Positions 1-9,044 of a DNA stretch of 64,000 bases are shown piece by piece. The stretch comes from Evansella halocellulosilytica (GTDB lineage: Bacteria > Bacillota > Bacilli > Bacillales > Salisediminibacteriaceae), in contig NZ_NIST01000001.1 in NCBI RefSeq assembly GCF_002335745.1, positions 4,790,080 to 4,854,079 on the forward strand, written 5' to 3'. Each line of letters opens with the position of its first letter. Position 1 is the stretch's first letter. Below the pieces are notes generated by a model. That model saw nothing but the letters and a program-made list of their open reading frames with translations, was not told where the DNA came from and searched no databases. The position numbers and the translations under genes were made by a program.

Positions 1-647
1 TCTTCTAGTTGTGCACTCGTAAAAACATGGGTAGCTCCCCATTCTTTTGCTAGCTGCAGTTTTTCTTCAGAGATATCAACAACAACTAACTGAGAGGCAC
101 CTGCAGCTTTGAACGACTGGACTAATTGTTGCCCCATCGCACCTGCTCCAAATAGCAGCACTTGGTCCCCTACTTTCATTTGGAGTCGGTGCATCGCATA
201 AACAACACATGCAAGTGGCTCTATAAAAGCACCTTCTTCAAAGGACATCTCCTCAGGGAGAACCACCAAATTTTTATAAGGAACTTTAACATATTCAGCC
301 ATACTTCCATCTACAGTGTTTCCTAATGCTCCCCAATTTTCACAATGGTTCCCTCTATTGGTCATACAATACTCACATTTACCGCAAAATAATGATGGGT
401 CTGCAGCAACTCGCTGCCCTTTTTGGAAAGAAGGGACCCCTTCCCCAACTTCATGAATAATACCTGAAAACTCATGTCCCGGTATGATCGGATAAGGAGA
501 TAAAAATTCCCCTTTATAGATATGAACATCCGTTCCACAAATCCCGACTTGACTGACCTTTACTGTTACTTCCCCCAGACCTGGTTTTGGATAAGGAACG
601 TCTTTAATAACTGCTTTTCCTGGTTCTTCAATCACTAATGCTTTCAT
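1..647 (-). CDS. Zinc-dependent alcohol/polyol dehydrogenase (partial)
   Basis: This is the N-terminal ~215 residues of a medium-chain zinc dehydrogenase; the gene runs off the left edge. Visible are the GICGTDVHIY catalytic-zinc motif, the GHEFSG motif, and the structural-zinc cysteines (CGKCEYC...NHC). The Rossmann motif GAGAMG comes next. The family oxidises secondary alcohols or sugar alcohols with NAD(P). The ATG overlaps the TGA of the upstream dehydrogenase (ATGA), so translation is probably coupled. Together with the ABC importer upstream this suggests polyol catabolism. The substrate (sorbitol, mannitol, threonine or other) cannot be set from sequence. Confidence 0.85.
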   Translation of the reverse strand, partial: MKALVIEEPGKAVIKDVPYPKPGLGEVTVKVSQVGICGTDVHIYKGEFLSPYPIIPGHEFSGIIHEVGEGVPSFQKGQRVAADPSLFCGKCEYCMTNRGNHCENWGALGNTVDGSMAEYVKVPYKNLVVLPEEMSFEEGAFIEPLACVVYAMHRLQMKVGDQVLLFGAGAMGQQLVQSFKAAGASQLVVVDISEEKLQLAKEWGATHVFTSAQLE

Positions 648-1705
648 TCTTCCACCCCGCTTGGATAAATCATGATTTTTATACTCGAACCTTTATCGGT
701 TCTTGCTAGTTCAACAGCTTCCTTAATTTCACATAGTGAATACTTGTGAGTTATAACATCTTCAATATTGTGTGACGAACCTTTTAAAGCCTGAATAGCA
801 CTAGGATAAGTATTTGCATAACGAAACACACCGTATAGATCGATTTCTGAATCGATGAAATGAGAAATATTCATTTCCGTTTTCTCTGTTGTTGGGAGGC
901 CTACGAGAACAACGCGGCCACCTCGCTTTACCAGCTCGATTGTTGAGGAAATAACTTTACTGTTTCCAGACGTTTCAACAACGACATCTACCCCTTTATG
1001 ATCGGTCGCCTTTGTTAGAAACTCTTCTACTGAATCTTCTAGTGGATTGATAGTTGCCGTGACACCTAATTCTTTCGCCTTTTGTAACCGGTAGGGGACA
1101 ACATCACTCGCATATATTTCATTGACTCCATAAGCCTGAGCCGCTTTTATTGTTAACAAACCAATTGGGCCAAGGCCTGTTACTAATATGCGGTCAAACG
1201 GCTTTACATTCGCACGATTTAAAGCATGAAAACCAACTGATAATGGCTCTAACAACGCTCCTTCCTCATAGGAAAGGGAGTCAGGTAATTTATGCAAGAA
1301 GTCACTGCGAACTGTCACATACTCTGCCCAAGCCCCGTCAATCGGAGGTGTGGCCATAAATTCGACGTCAGGACAGAGGTTATAGCGACCGCTCTTACAA
1401 AAATCACAAGTACCGCATATAACCCCTGGTTCTACGGCAACACGATCACCAGGAACAACGTCTTTAACATCTGCCCCTACTTCAACAACATCTCCGGCTA
1501 ATTCATGCCCTAGGATAAGTGGCTGTTTGACCACATATCGGCCAATCTTCCCGTACTCATAATAATGAACATCTGATCCACATATGCCGATACAACGAAC
1601 CCTGACTAATGCTTCATTTTTTTTCGGTACAGGAATCTTTATTTCATTCACATCTATAGAAAATGGTTTATCAAGGATAGCTGCATTCATTGTTTTCTTT
1701 ACCAC
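644..1705 (-). CDS. Sorbitol dehydrogenase-like zinc alcohol dehydrogenase
   Basis: 353 residues, the same length as B. subtilis GutB. It shows GICGSDVHYYEYG (catalytic Cys), GHELAG, the four-cysteine structural-zinc lobe (CGTCDFC...NLC), and the NAD-binding GLGPIG near residue 178. These features place it in the polyol dehydrogenase family, which oxidises sorbitol or related alditols to ketoses in the cytosol. The GTG start is preceded by AGGGAG. It lies 25 bp downstream of the permease genes and overlaps the next dehydrogenase by 4 bp, so it is probably part of the same operon. The exact substrate is inferred from family and context only. Confidence 0.85.
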   Translation of the reverse strand: MVKKTMNAAILDKPFSIDVNEIKIPVPKKNEALVRVRCIGICGSDVHYYEYGKIGRYVVKQPLILGHELAGDVVEVGADVKDVVPGDRVAVEPGVICGTCDFCKSGRYNLCPDVEFMATPPIDGAWAEYVTVRSDFLHKLPDSLSYEEGALLEPLSVGFHALNRANVKPFDRILVTGLGPIGLLTIKAAQAYGVNEIYASDVVPYRLQKAKELGVTATINPLEDSVEEFLTKATDHKGVDVVVETSGNSKVISSTIELVKRGGRVVLVGLPTTEKTEMNISHFIDSEIDLYGVFRYANTYPSAIQALKGSSHNIEDVITHKYSLCEIKEAVELARTDKGSSIKIMIYPSGVEE

Positions 1706-1730
1706 TAGATCACTCCCTATCTGTTTTAAA

Positions 1731-2549
1731 TTATCCCTTCACGGCTCCCATAGTGAGTCCACGAACGAGCTGTTTCTGCGTAAACCAGCCAAGAATGATG
1801 ACAGGTAGAATTGAGATTGTTGCTGCAGCTGACATTTTCGCCCAGAAAAGCCCTTCTTGTGTCATATATCCAGCCATGTATACAGGCAAAGTCCCTGCAT
1901 TTGTATAAGACAAACTAATCGAGAAGAAGAACTCATTCCAAGCAAATACCATACACAGCAATGCCGTTGACACAAGGCCTGGCCGAACAAGTGGGAAAAC
2001 GATTTTGAAAAACGTTTGAATTCCCGTGGCACCATCGACCTGAGCTGCTTCAATTAACTCGTATGTAACTTCTTTAAAAAACGACCTCATCATCCATACG
2101 ACAAGAGGTGTATTCATTCCTGCATACAAGATAATCAATCCTGTTAATGTATCTAATAAATTGATACTTTGGAAAATAAGGTAAATAGGAATGATAACCC
2201 CAGCAATCGGTAAAAACTTCGTTGAAATAAACCAAAACAAAATATCATTTGCTCTTTTCAGTTGGTACATCGCTAATGCAAAAGCCGCCGGTACTCCTAA
2301 TAACAACGACAATGCGGTTGATGCCAATGTGACAATGATAGAGTTGGTCATATATCCTTGAGCCCCTGCACTCCAAACCGTCACAAAGTTATCAAAGATC
2401 GGTTGGAATAAGAGAGAAGGGGGCATAACAATTGCTTCTGATTCTGTTTTAAACCCTGTCGTTAATAACCATAGAATCGGAAAAAAGAACAAAAATGCTA
2501 ACAAATACGTTATAGCTGTCGTTCCATGAGATTGTAGTTTTTTCCTCAT
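1731..2549 (-). CDS. Sugar/polyol ABC transporter permease (MalG/SmoG type)
   Basis: 272 residues with about six predicted membrane helices. The ATPase-docking EAA loop (EAAQVDGA, residues 167-174) is visible, followed by the usual FPLVRPG. It belongs to the carbohydrate uptake class 1 inner-membrane permeases. The ATG start overlaps the TGA of the partner permease by 4 bp. Together with the upstream permease and binding protein it forms an importer that probably moves a sugar alcohol, judging by the two dehydrogenases downstream. No ATPase gene is present, so a shared MsmX-type ATPase elsewhere is likely. Confidence 0.9.
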   Translation of the reverse strand: MRKKLQSHGTTAITYLLAFLFFFPILWLLTTGFKTESEAIVMPPSLLFQPIFDNFVTVWSAGAQGYMTNSIIVTLASTALSLLLGVPAAFALAMYQLKRANDILFWFISTKFLPIAGVIIPIYLIFQSINLLDTLTGLIILYAGMNTPLVVWMMRSFFKEVTYELIEAAQVDGATGIQTFFKIVFPLVRPGLVSTALLCMVFAWNEFFFSISLSYTNAGTLPVYMAGYMTQEGLFWAKMSAAATISILPVIILGWFTQKQLVRGLTMGAVKG

Positions 2550-3487
2550 GATAATTCCCCCTTAAATGTTCGACGTAAGAATAGGAATAGAACCATCATG
2601 ACAGCAATCGTCATGACAACCGTAATGACACCTATGGTCGCGGCTCCTCCAATATCCCAGCTTTGAAAGGCAGTTCGAAAAGTATAAAAGGATAAGTTCG
2701 TTGAAGAGTAACCCGGTCCACCAGATGTCGTTACGTATAGCTTACCAAAAATTTGTAAAATAAAGATTAACCCTAACAGTAACACCACTTCGATGTATCG
2801 AAGTAAGTGCGGAATAACTATGTAAAAGAACGTTTGCAGCTTGTTAGCCCCATCTAACTGAGCTGACTCAATTAGTTCTTTCGAGACCGACTGGAGACCA
2901 GCAAGTAAAATCAGCATAAAAAATGGTGTCCACATCCATGTTACAATAATAATGATCGTTAATAATGGATACTGGGCTAACAAATCTACTGGTCGTGTAC
3001 CTATTAAACTAGCAAAATATTCCGTTAACCCATAGTTAGGATTCATCACTAAATTTTTCCAAACAATACCGGATACAGCTGGCATAACAAAAAACGGTGT
3101 GACCAACATCGTACGGACCATTCCTCTTCCAATAAAATCCCGGTTCATTAATAAAGCAAACGTCATACCGAGGACAAGACACAGGAAAAGAGATGCTGAT
3201 GTAAGTAAAAGTGTGTTAGAGACGACTTGCCAAAACGCCGACTCTGTTAAAATTCTTTGGTAATTTCCCCAACCATTAAACGTGACACCTAAGTCCGGGC
3301 GCATAATATTCCACCGTTGGAAACTAAAATAGATCGTTACGATAAACGGTATTTGCGTAACAATGAAAACAAAGATAAAAGCTGGAAGTAAGAGCCTCTT
3401 AATAGGTGGCTTTCGTTTTTTTGAAGCGGCCTTCTTTTCTTCCTTTACTGGCACGGAAGTTTGTTGTTCAATTTCTGTACTTTTCAT
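2546..3487 (-). CDS. Sugar/polyol ABC transporter permease (MalF/SmoF type)
   Basis: 313 residues. A charged cytosolic N-terminus (about 33 residues, rich in Lys) is followed by six predicted helices and an EAA-type loop (ESAQLDGA, residues 207-214). It is the MalF-like half of the heterodimeric permease and pairs with the gene directly downstream. The ATG is preceded by AAGGGGG. It lies about 125 bp after the binding-protein gene, in the order binding protein, MalF, MalG that is usual for these importers. The substrate is inferred from context to be a polyol. Confidence 0.9.
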   Translation of the reverse strand: MKSTEIEQQTSVPVKEEKKAASKKRKPPIKRLLLPAFIFVFIVTQIPFIVTIYFSFQRWNIMRPDLGVTFNGWGNYQRILTESAFWQVVSNTLLLTSASLFLCLVLGMTFALLMNRDFIGRGMVRTMLVTPFFVMPAVSGIVWKNLVMNPNYGLTEYFASLIGTRPVDLLAQYPLLTIIIIVTWMWTPFFMLILLAGLQSVSKELIESAQLDGANKLQTFFYIVIPHLLRYIEVVLLLGLIFILQIFGKLYVTTSGGPGYSSTNLSFYTFRTAFQSWDIGGAATIGVITVVMTIAVMMVLFLFLRRTFKGELS

Positions 3488-3611
3488 TTATCGATCCCCC
3501 TTATTAAGACAATCTTACTTTTTAGATAAAAGGTGAATGTAAAGGAGAGATTTGATCCTCCTCTCCTCTCCTTTAACATCATGTCAACTTAGTAACCAAC
3601 ACGTTAAACTA

Positions 3612-5021
3612 TTAGTTTTTATATCCGCCTTCTTCAGCAACTCGTTCAGCAATTGCTTGCCCCGTTTCCAGAGCTTCCTGTACAGATTGCTGTCCTGCAA
3701 GAGCGGAAGCAATTTCTTGACTCACTTCTGTACCGAGCTGTTGAAATTCTGGAATAGCAACATACTGAATGCCATAATACGGAACAGGGTCAACCGTTGG
3801 ATTTCTAAAGTCTGTACGTTCCATCGACTCAAGAACAATCTCAGCAAAAGGGGCTACTTCTTGATATTCAGGATTTTCGTAAGTAGATTGACGTGTTCCA
3901 GGCGGTGCAACAACCCATCCTTTTTCTTCACCTACTTTTTCTACGTACTCACGGCTTGTAGCCCAAGTAATAAATTTAAAGGCATCGTCTTTGTTTTCAC
4001 TCGCTGCACCAATTGCTAGAGACCAAGCCCATAACCAGCCATTGTCTTCCTTTGCTTGAGAAGGTGCAAATGCATAACCTATCTTATCAACGACATCTGA
4101 GTCATCTGGATTATTTAAAAAACCTGCAGCTACAGTTGCGTCATACCACATTCCAGCACGCTCAGTCGACATCAACGTTAACGCTTCTGTAAACCCTGTA
4201 CTTGTTGCACCTGATTGACCATAGTCATTTACTAGGTCTACATAAAATTCAATCGCATCGACGAATTCATCATTCGTTAATTGTGCATTCCAATCCGTGT
4301 CATACCATTTACCACCAAAAGCATTCACAATTGTATTTAACGGAGCAAACATTTCTCCCCAACCAGGTAAACCACGAAGGATAATTCCTGGTACATCATT
4401 TGCTTCTTGGATCGCAGCAGCGATATTACGTACCTCTTCCCAAGTAGGGTTGAGTGGCACTTCTACTCCTGCATTTTCAACCATTTCCTTGTTGTAATAT
4501 AAAATACTGCTTTCTCCATAGAACGGGAGCGCATAAAGTTCACCTTCATAAGATAGAGCATCTTTTAACGAGTCGAAGATATCATCCCTGTCATATGTAT
4601 CTGCTTCTTCAGCACTCATTCCAGCAAAGTGATCCTCTAAAGAAACTACCCATTCATTCGCTGCCCAAATGGGTGCATCATACGTACCAATCGTCACGAT
4701 ATCAAATTGACCAGAGCCTAGTGCCACGTCCTCAGTTACTGTTCGACGCAGTTCATTTTCCGGTAAAACGATAAACTCAACATCAATACCAAACTCTTCT
4801 TCAAATTCCGGAGCCATATCTTGCATGATTTGCATGTCAGGGTTGTTTACCGTCGCAATCGTTAGTGCATCTGGATCCGTTTCAAATGCGGTATCATCTC
4901 CTCCCCCAGGAGCTGGAGGCGTATTTTCTTGATCAGCAGTAACCTCTCCATCTTCTCCGTTACAAGCAACCAGAAAAAACGTCAACATGCAACCTAAACT
5001 CAATAGCCATTTTTTTCTCAT
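3612..5021 (-). CDS. Extracellular sugar/polyol-binding lipoprotein
   Basis: 469 residues, a family 1 solute-binding protein. It begins with a lipoprotein signal peptide ending in a lipobox (FFLVACNG, Cys near residue 20). A linker rich in Gly, Pro and acidic residues follows, then the binding-protein fold with YNKEMVENAG and WEEVRNIAAA, typical of this class. It would be anchored outside the membrane and deliver substrate to the two permeases. The strong acidity of the mature protein suits an alkaline or saline habitat, which is an inference. The ATG follows AAGGGGAA. A cre-like site and an inverted repeat lie upstream. Confidence 0.9.
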   Translation of the reverse strand: MRKKWLLSLGCMLTFFLVACNGEDGEVTADQENTPPAPGGGDDTAFETDPDALTIATVNNPDMQIMQDMAPEFEEEFGIDVEFIVLPENELRRTVTEDVALGSGQFDIVTIGTYDAPIWAANEWVVSLEDHFAGMSAEEADTYDRDDIFDSLKDALSYEGELYALPFYGESSILYYNKEMVENAGVEVPLNPTWEEVRNIAAAIQEANDVPGIILRGLPGWGEMFAPLNTIVNAFGGKWYDTDWNAQLTNDEFVDAIEFYVDLVNDYGQSGATSTGFTEALTLMSTERAGMWYDATVAAGFLNNPDDSDVVDKIGYAFAPSQAKEDNGWLWAWSLAIGAASENKDDAFKFITWATSREYVEKVGEEKGWVVAPPGTRQSTYENPEYQEVAPFAEIVLESMERTDFRNPTVDPVPYYGIQYVAIPEFQQLGTEVSQEIASALAGQQSVQEALETGQAIAERVAEEGGYKN

Positions 5022-5060
5022 TCCGATTCCCCTTCCATTTCGTAATTTTCAGAATATAAA

Positions 5061-5075
5061 TTGAATACGCTTTCA
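5061..5075 (-). promoter_or_regulatory. Candidate cre site (CcpA) upstream of polyol operon
   Basis: TTGAATACGCTTTCA matches the cre consensus WTGNAANCGNWNNCA at all but one position. It lies about 40 bases upstream of the binding-protein start, where CcpA repression of a carbon-uptake operon would be expected. It was found by eye only. Confidence 0.5.
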
Positions 5076-5111
5076 TTCTATCAACGGGAAGATGGCACTT
5101 CTATCTTTCCA

Positions 5112-5142
5112 TGTCACATCTTTGTCACATTTAAAAGTGACA
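5112..5142. promoter_or_regulatory. Candidate operator: TGTCAC direct and inverted repeats
   Basis: TGTCACAT occurs twice, 11 bases apart (from 5112 and from 5123). The second copy faces GTGACA at 5137-5142 as a 6-bp inverted repeat with an 8-base AT-rich centre. The position, about 90-120 bases upstream of the polyol operon, suits a local activator or repressor. The protein that binds is unknown. Confidence 0.3.
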
Positions 5143-5234
5143 TTATTTAAGATATTGATGGAATAAGGGGTGGAAGGTTCTCTCTAACCATTAGTAAAAC
5201 AGCACAATTACTGAATTTTAACAACCTTCCAATT

Positions 5235-5905
5235 GAAAAATAGGGGAGAATTTATTTTGCTGCCAATAGTAAAAATGAAATACTTTGTTATTTTTATACC
5301 AGATAAAACAAATAAGACAATACTAGTGAGCCATACAATATTTTCGGGAAAACATCCAGACCCGTACACCCACTTATCCGAACCTTTAGTGTATGTGCCG
5401 TATCCAAAAACTTTGAAATGAAAGGATCCGTATGAACAATCTAAACCGCACTCTACATAACGAAAAGAAATTGATGCCTGAAAAACGAGACACCAATTAA
5501 TTTACACCATTCATAAAAGTTATAACAATCAAAGAGTGGACAGGAATTAAACGAGAGTTTTTTGACCCAATATTATTTGGAGAGCATTGGGGAAAAGGTA
5601 CAATAAGCCAAGGGTTTGGAAAGGAGTCCCGTTACGGATAACATATAGCTATAATGGACGAAGGTTAGAAGATCGTTGTTGAAGGGTATGATGTAGGAAA
5701 ACGAGAGGATTCAAAAGAACTTCATCATTTCACGAAAAGTTTGCCGCTCGAAAATGCGCTTCACTCTAATATGATTCTCGCTTACGAATATTCTTCAATG
5801 TATAACAGTTATTCTCATCAGTTACGGTCTCATGTTTTAATTACCATCCTCTTGACATCTACCTCCGTTCTATTAATTCTTGCCATTGAAAAAAGCCAGC
5901 CATAA
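5235..5905 (+). pseudogene. Decayed molybdopterin (sulfite oxidase-like) oxidoreductase
   Basis: Successive pieces in different frames match the order of a YuiH/YedY-like oxidoreductase molybdopterin-binding domain. An early piece contains VPYPKTLK (about 5390-5420). KREFFDPILFGEHWGKGTISQG follows near 5550-5620, resembling the family's KRxFFxPxxFGExWxxGAISQG. IVVEGYDVGKRED appears near 5670-5710, and FTKSLPLENALHSNMILAYEY near 5725-5795. Several stops and frameshifts interrupt it, and the C-terminal dimerisation domain is missing. The last frame runs into a hydrophobic tail and stops near 5903. The match is from memory of family motifs, so identity is probable rather than proved. It is clearly not functional. 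Confidence 0.6.
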
Positions 5906-5924
5906 CGTAACAACTAGCTGACTT
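5888..5924 (-). terminator. Rho-independent terminator after acetamidase gene
   Basis: AAGTCAGC pairs with GCTGGCTT (one G-U) around a 16-base loop, followed on the minus strand by a run of T. It lies 12 bases after the acetamidase stop codon. Confidence 0.7.
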
Positions 5925-5936
5925 TGACATACTTGA

Positions 5937-6875
5937 TTATTTAAATATATCTAATGGTAAAAACGCAGATACGAGATAATGAGGCACATCGACTACTTCA
6001 CTAATTTTCACATCAACTGCCACACTGCACAATGCATAAGCTTCATTGTCAGTTAATCCATATACACTTATCAGATGTTCGATCATATAGCTGATTGATT
6101 TCTTCGTTGCAATCATTAAATCTTCACCATAACCCGTTGTCACATAGTATCCTTTTTCACTTTGCCCTGATTTTAAAGGGCCTGGAGTCGTAAACTGAGG
6201 CTCTTTTATTTGCTTTCCTTTATGAAGCTTAAATCGTAACTGAATGTCCATAGGCGCTTCAATAGCTGTTCCGCAAACTTCACCATCTCCTTGGGCAGCA
6301 TGAGTATCTCCTACTGAAAATAGTGCACCTTCAACCCATACAGGAAGATAGAGCTTTGTACCTTTTGTTAAATGACGAATATCCATATTCCCACCATTCT
6401 TTCTTGGAGGAACAACACTATGCGCCCCTGCTTCAGGAAGCGCGACACCGATCGTACCGGGAAAAGGGTTAGTAGGTAGTTCAATCCCAGGTAGAAACTC
6501 TGCCTTCTTATTTTTTTCAAGGTCCCAAATTTTCAAGTATGGATCAATAAATTCATCGTTTAACAACCCGAAACCAGGTATAATCGCTGTCCAGCCCCAG
6601 CTCTGCGGACCAAATCCTTCAATTTCAACCTCTAACGTATCACCTGGTTTTGCCCCTTCAATATAAACAGGACCTGTTACTGGGTTCACCTTTGCAAAAT
6701 CTAAAAGTGGAACGTCTTCTGATGTTGATGTTTTTGAAAGTTGTCCTCCAGAAGCATCTAAAACTTCAAAATGAACACTTTTTCCTGAAGAAACAGATAG
6801 AGCTGGTTCAATGCTTTGATCCCAGACAACATGATGACAATGTCGATGAATTGTGTGAGCGTGACGAGCGTTCAC
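5937..6875 (-). CDS. Acetamidase/formamidase family protein
   Basis: 312 residues, matching the FmdA/AmdA family of amidohydrolases that release ammonia from small amides such as formamide or acetamide. Family-like segments seen are the N-terminal HHVVWDQS, GPVYIEGAKPGDTLEVEI (about residues 70-87), GDTHAAQGDGEVCGTAIE (about 191-208), and YGLTDNEAYALCSVAVDVKISEVVD near the C-terminus. The GTG start follows GGGGGGAG at good spacing. It stands alone between terminators. The protein is probably cytosolic, and no transporter or regulator gene adjoins it. The actual amide substrate is unknown. Confidence 0.85.
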   Translation of the reverse strand: MNARHAHTIHRHCHHVVWDQSIEPALSVSSGKSVHFEVLDASGGQLSKTSTSEDVPLLDFAKVNPVTGPVYIEGAKPGDTLEVEIEGFGPQSWGWTAIIPGFGLLNDEFIDPYLKIWDLEKNKKAEFLPGIELPTNPFPGTIGVALPEAGAHSVVPPRKNGGNMDIRHLTKGTKLYLPVWVEGALFSVGDTHAAQGDGEVCGTAIEAPMDIQLRFKLHKGKQIKEPQFTTPGPLKSGQSEKGYYVTTGYGEDLMIATKKSISYMIEHLISVYGLTDNEAYALCSVAVDVKISEVVDVPHYLVSAFLPLDIFK

Positions 6876-6981
6876 AATATCTCCCCCCTATTTATTCGAT
6901 CATTGCATAGTCCTTTTATATTATCATATTTTTCTGACTTTTAATCAATCTAGTATCATTAACCACTTCTAGTTATTAAAA

Positions 6982-7013
6982 CAAAAGAAACGCTGCATAG
7001 TTGCAACGTTTAT
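6982..7013 (-). terminator. Terminator after degV
   Basis: AAACGTTGCA pairs with TGCAGCGTTT (one G-U) around a 4-base loop, followed on the minus strand by a T-rich tract (CTTTTGTTTT). It lies directly after the DegV stop. Confidence 0.7.
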
Positions 7014-7016
7014 CGA

Positions 7017-7877
7017 CTACTTCTTATATTCATTGTGCCACACTAATGCAAGTGTCCCCTCACCAGCATGTACGGCAATCGAAGAACTTATATCACCAAT
7101 AAACACCTTCAAATCCGGCATTTGCTCATTCAGCTTCGTTTTTAGTTCTTGTGCTTCCTCCATAACATTTCCATGCATAATATTTACTTGCTTGATGACA
7201 TATGTATCATACGATTCCTTCAGCAACTCTATTAATCTATTCACAGCTTTCTTTTCAGAACGGATTTTCTGAAACAATTTAAATTCACCAGTTTTATTAA
7301 TTCGGATTACCGGTTTAATTTGCAAAAGATTCCCTAATAAGTATTGTGCTCCTGTCATCCTTCCACCTTTATAAAATTGCTCTAAGCTTCCGAGTAAAAT
7401 GAAGTTTTCAGATTTTCCCGCTTCGCTTCTTAAGTCTTTTGCAATTTCTTCTGCAGAGTTCCCTTCCCTTTCCTTCTCCATTCCTTTTTCCAATAACGTT
7501 GTAATGGCATAAGACATTGAAAGAGAGTCGACCACCTTCACATCAAACTCCGCCATTTTTGCTCCTGAAGTTGAACTGTCTAATGTCCCACTCAATTTAC
7601 TAGAAATATGTATCGCAATCGCTTGATCATAATCCTCTTTAAGTGTTTCATATAATTGTGCAAACCTCCCAGCAGAAGGCTGAGACGTTTTCGGTACTTC
7701 CTTATTTGACCGAATATGTTCATATAATTGATCTGTCGTTAAATCAATCCCGTCATCATATGCCCCGTCTTCAAAAATAATACCGATAGGCAAAGTAAAC
7801 ACATCAGGATGATTCTTTAAATCCTCTGTCAAAAAGGCAGTACTATCTGTAACCCAAGCCACTCTCTTTTTCTTCAT
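7017..7877 (-). CDS. DegV family fatty-acid-binding protein
   Basis: 286 residues. The DegV-family signature segments are present: VTDSTAFL near residues 9-16, the TSQPSAG loop near 60-66, HISSKLSGT near 94-102, and VVDSLSMSYA near 115-124. In Firmicutes such proteins bind a fatty acid; some act as FakB partners of the fatty acid kinase FakA, which phosphorylates exogenous fatty acids for phospholipid synthesis. No kinase gene is adjacent, and which lipid it binds cannot be told. ATG follows a G-rich GAAGGGATGAGGGG segment. It is transcribed alone, with its own terminator. Confidence 0.88.
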   Translation of the reverse strand: MKKKRVAWVTDSTAFLTEDLKNHPDVFTLPIGIIFEDGAYDDGIDLTTDQLYEHIRSNKEVPKTSQPSAGRFAQLYETLKEDYDQAIAIHISSKLSGTLDSSTSGAKMAEFDVKVVDSLSMSYAITTLLEKGMEKEREGNSAEEIAKDLRSEAGKSENFILLGSLEQFYKGGRMTGAQYLLGNLLQIKPVIRINKTGEFKLFQKIRSEKKAVNRLIELLKESYDTYVIKQVNIMHGNVMEEAQELKTKLNEQMPDLKVFIGDISSSIAVHAGEGTLALVWHNEYKK

Positions 7878-8039
7878 CCCCTCATCCCTTCTCTATATGT
7901 TAACGCATTCAAGAATAGTTTTATTATACAAGTATTTGCAATTAATACCAAGTGTTAATTGTTCCTATTAAAATCAGGTTCTAACTTCTTCAGTGAAACT
8001 TAACGACCATTGCTCGACAACTTGTTTCGTATCTATGAG

Positions 8040-8071
8040 AAAAAAAGAGCAAATTTGCCGTTAATTTACTC
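8040..8071 (-). terminator. Orphan terminator-like hairpin
   Basis: GAGTAAATT pairs with AATTTGCTC (one G-U) and is followed on the minus strand by seven T. No intact gene precedes it, so it may be left from a lost gene or belong to a non-coding RNA. Confidence 0.5.
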
Positions 8072-8089
8072 TCAATTGTTTTTATATTT

Positions 8090-8260
8090 AGGTGCGATTC
8101 TATCCCTTTGCCTATCTAAAAGCCTGTCTTCGGATTTCTGAAGGCTAATTTGCATTTCACCCGAATGTCGGTGAGGGGCAAAGAACAGGTTAAAAACGAA
8201 ATAGGGTTTGCCCTAATGGCGGTGAACTTGAGAAAGTACACCGCTTGACAGTTTCATCAA
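8090..8260. other. Structured non-coding stretch, unidentified
   Basis: Several inverted repeats nest here: GCCT...AGGC around 8132-8155, CACCCGA...TCGGTG around 8158-8173, GGGCAAA...TTTGCCC around 8176-8214, and GCGGTG...CACCGC around 8219-8245. I do not recognise an RNA family. It could be an RNA, or the end of a decayed insertion sequence. Confidence 0.3.
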
Positions 8261-8280
8261 CCTATTTTAAATCAACAAAA

Positions 8281-8320
8281 CGGTGCCAACTATCAAAAAG
8301 CGATAATGGACACCGTTTTT
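8281..8320 (+). terminator. Terminator-like hairpin
   Basis: CGGTGCC...GGACACCG, with an inner ATC/GAT pairing, is followed by six T on the plus strand. No gene directly precedes it. Confidence 0.5.
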
Positions 8321-8817
8321 TACTTAATTTGATACTGTTTTGTCTAGCCCCTTTTAATTTCACTTAACCACCAGAGCCCCTTAAGGGACTTTATTTAATT
8401 TGGTCCGTGAGTTTTTCGAGGATATCCCTTTTCATCATCAAATAGCATTCGAAATCGCTATAGGCGGACGCTTTCACTCCAAAGCACAAGTGCGACATCT
8501 ACTCGTGCTGCACTTCGTTTGCATTCGTAGTGTCTTCTTTGCTGTGGGCAATGCCTCAACTTCCTAGGTGTCACACCTTGTGGCACTTAGGGGATTTTCG
8601 ACGATTGATTTTCCCGCCTGAGTCACCGCCTAGCGCTCTTTCGAGTACATGATAATAGTTAAATGACATGCTAATAGCAGAAAAAACGTTGTGGGAAGTT
8701 GTATCTCAGCTCATTTTATCTCATTTAAATGGAAATGGGCTTTTGTTATCAAAGATATTTATGTTCATTTCGTATCCATCATTTAAGATCATAAATGACA
8801 TGACGCAAATAAAGTTA

Positions 8818-8960
8818 TCATCAAAAGGTGGAAGATACTGAGACTGTCTCTTCCTCTACTAGTATGGCTCTGCCGATTATCCGTCGAGACAAATCGGTGT
8901 ATTTCGAAGAAGCAATGCTCTTTCCTACGGAAAAACGGCGAGTTGAGATACCCTTCGAGC
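8818..8960. repeat. Partial copy of dispersed MITE-like repeat
   Basis: It shares the CTCTTCCTCTACTAGTATGG...GTCGAGACAAATCG...TCTTTCCTACGG segments with the copy at 48060-48205. It shares the CTCTTCCTCTACTAG and TCGAGACAA pieces with copies near 40880 and 41110. Internal to the non-coding interval. Confidence 0.6.
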
Positions 8961-9044
8961 TTGAAGTTGCGTCAAAGCATGGAGAAGTTGCGCAAGAGCG
9001 GATGTCGCACTTGTGCCCTGAGGTGAAAACAAGCAAAAGCTACT

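Noticed and set aside
3552..4019. Plus-strand frame of 155 codons over the binding-protein gene
   Set aside because: It is the antisense of a clear lipoprotein gene and has no homology.
5391..5700. TGA codons in the molybdopterin gene relic as selenocysteine
   Set aside because: The relic has several frameshifts and other stops, and these positions are not Cys in the family.
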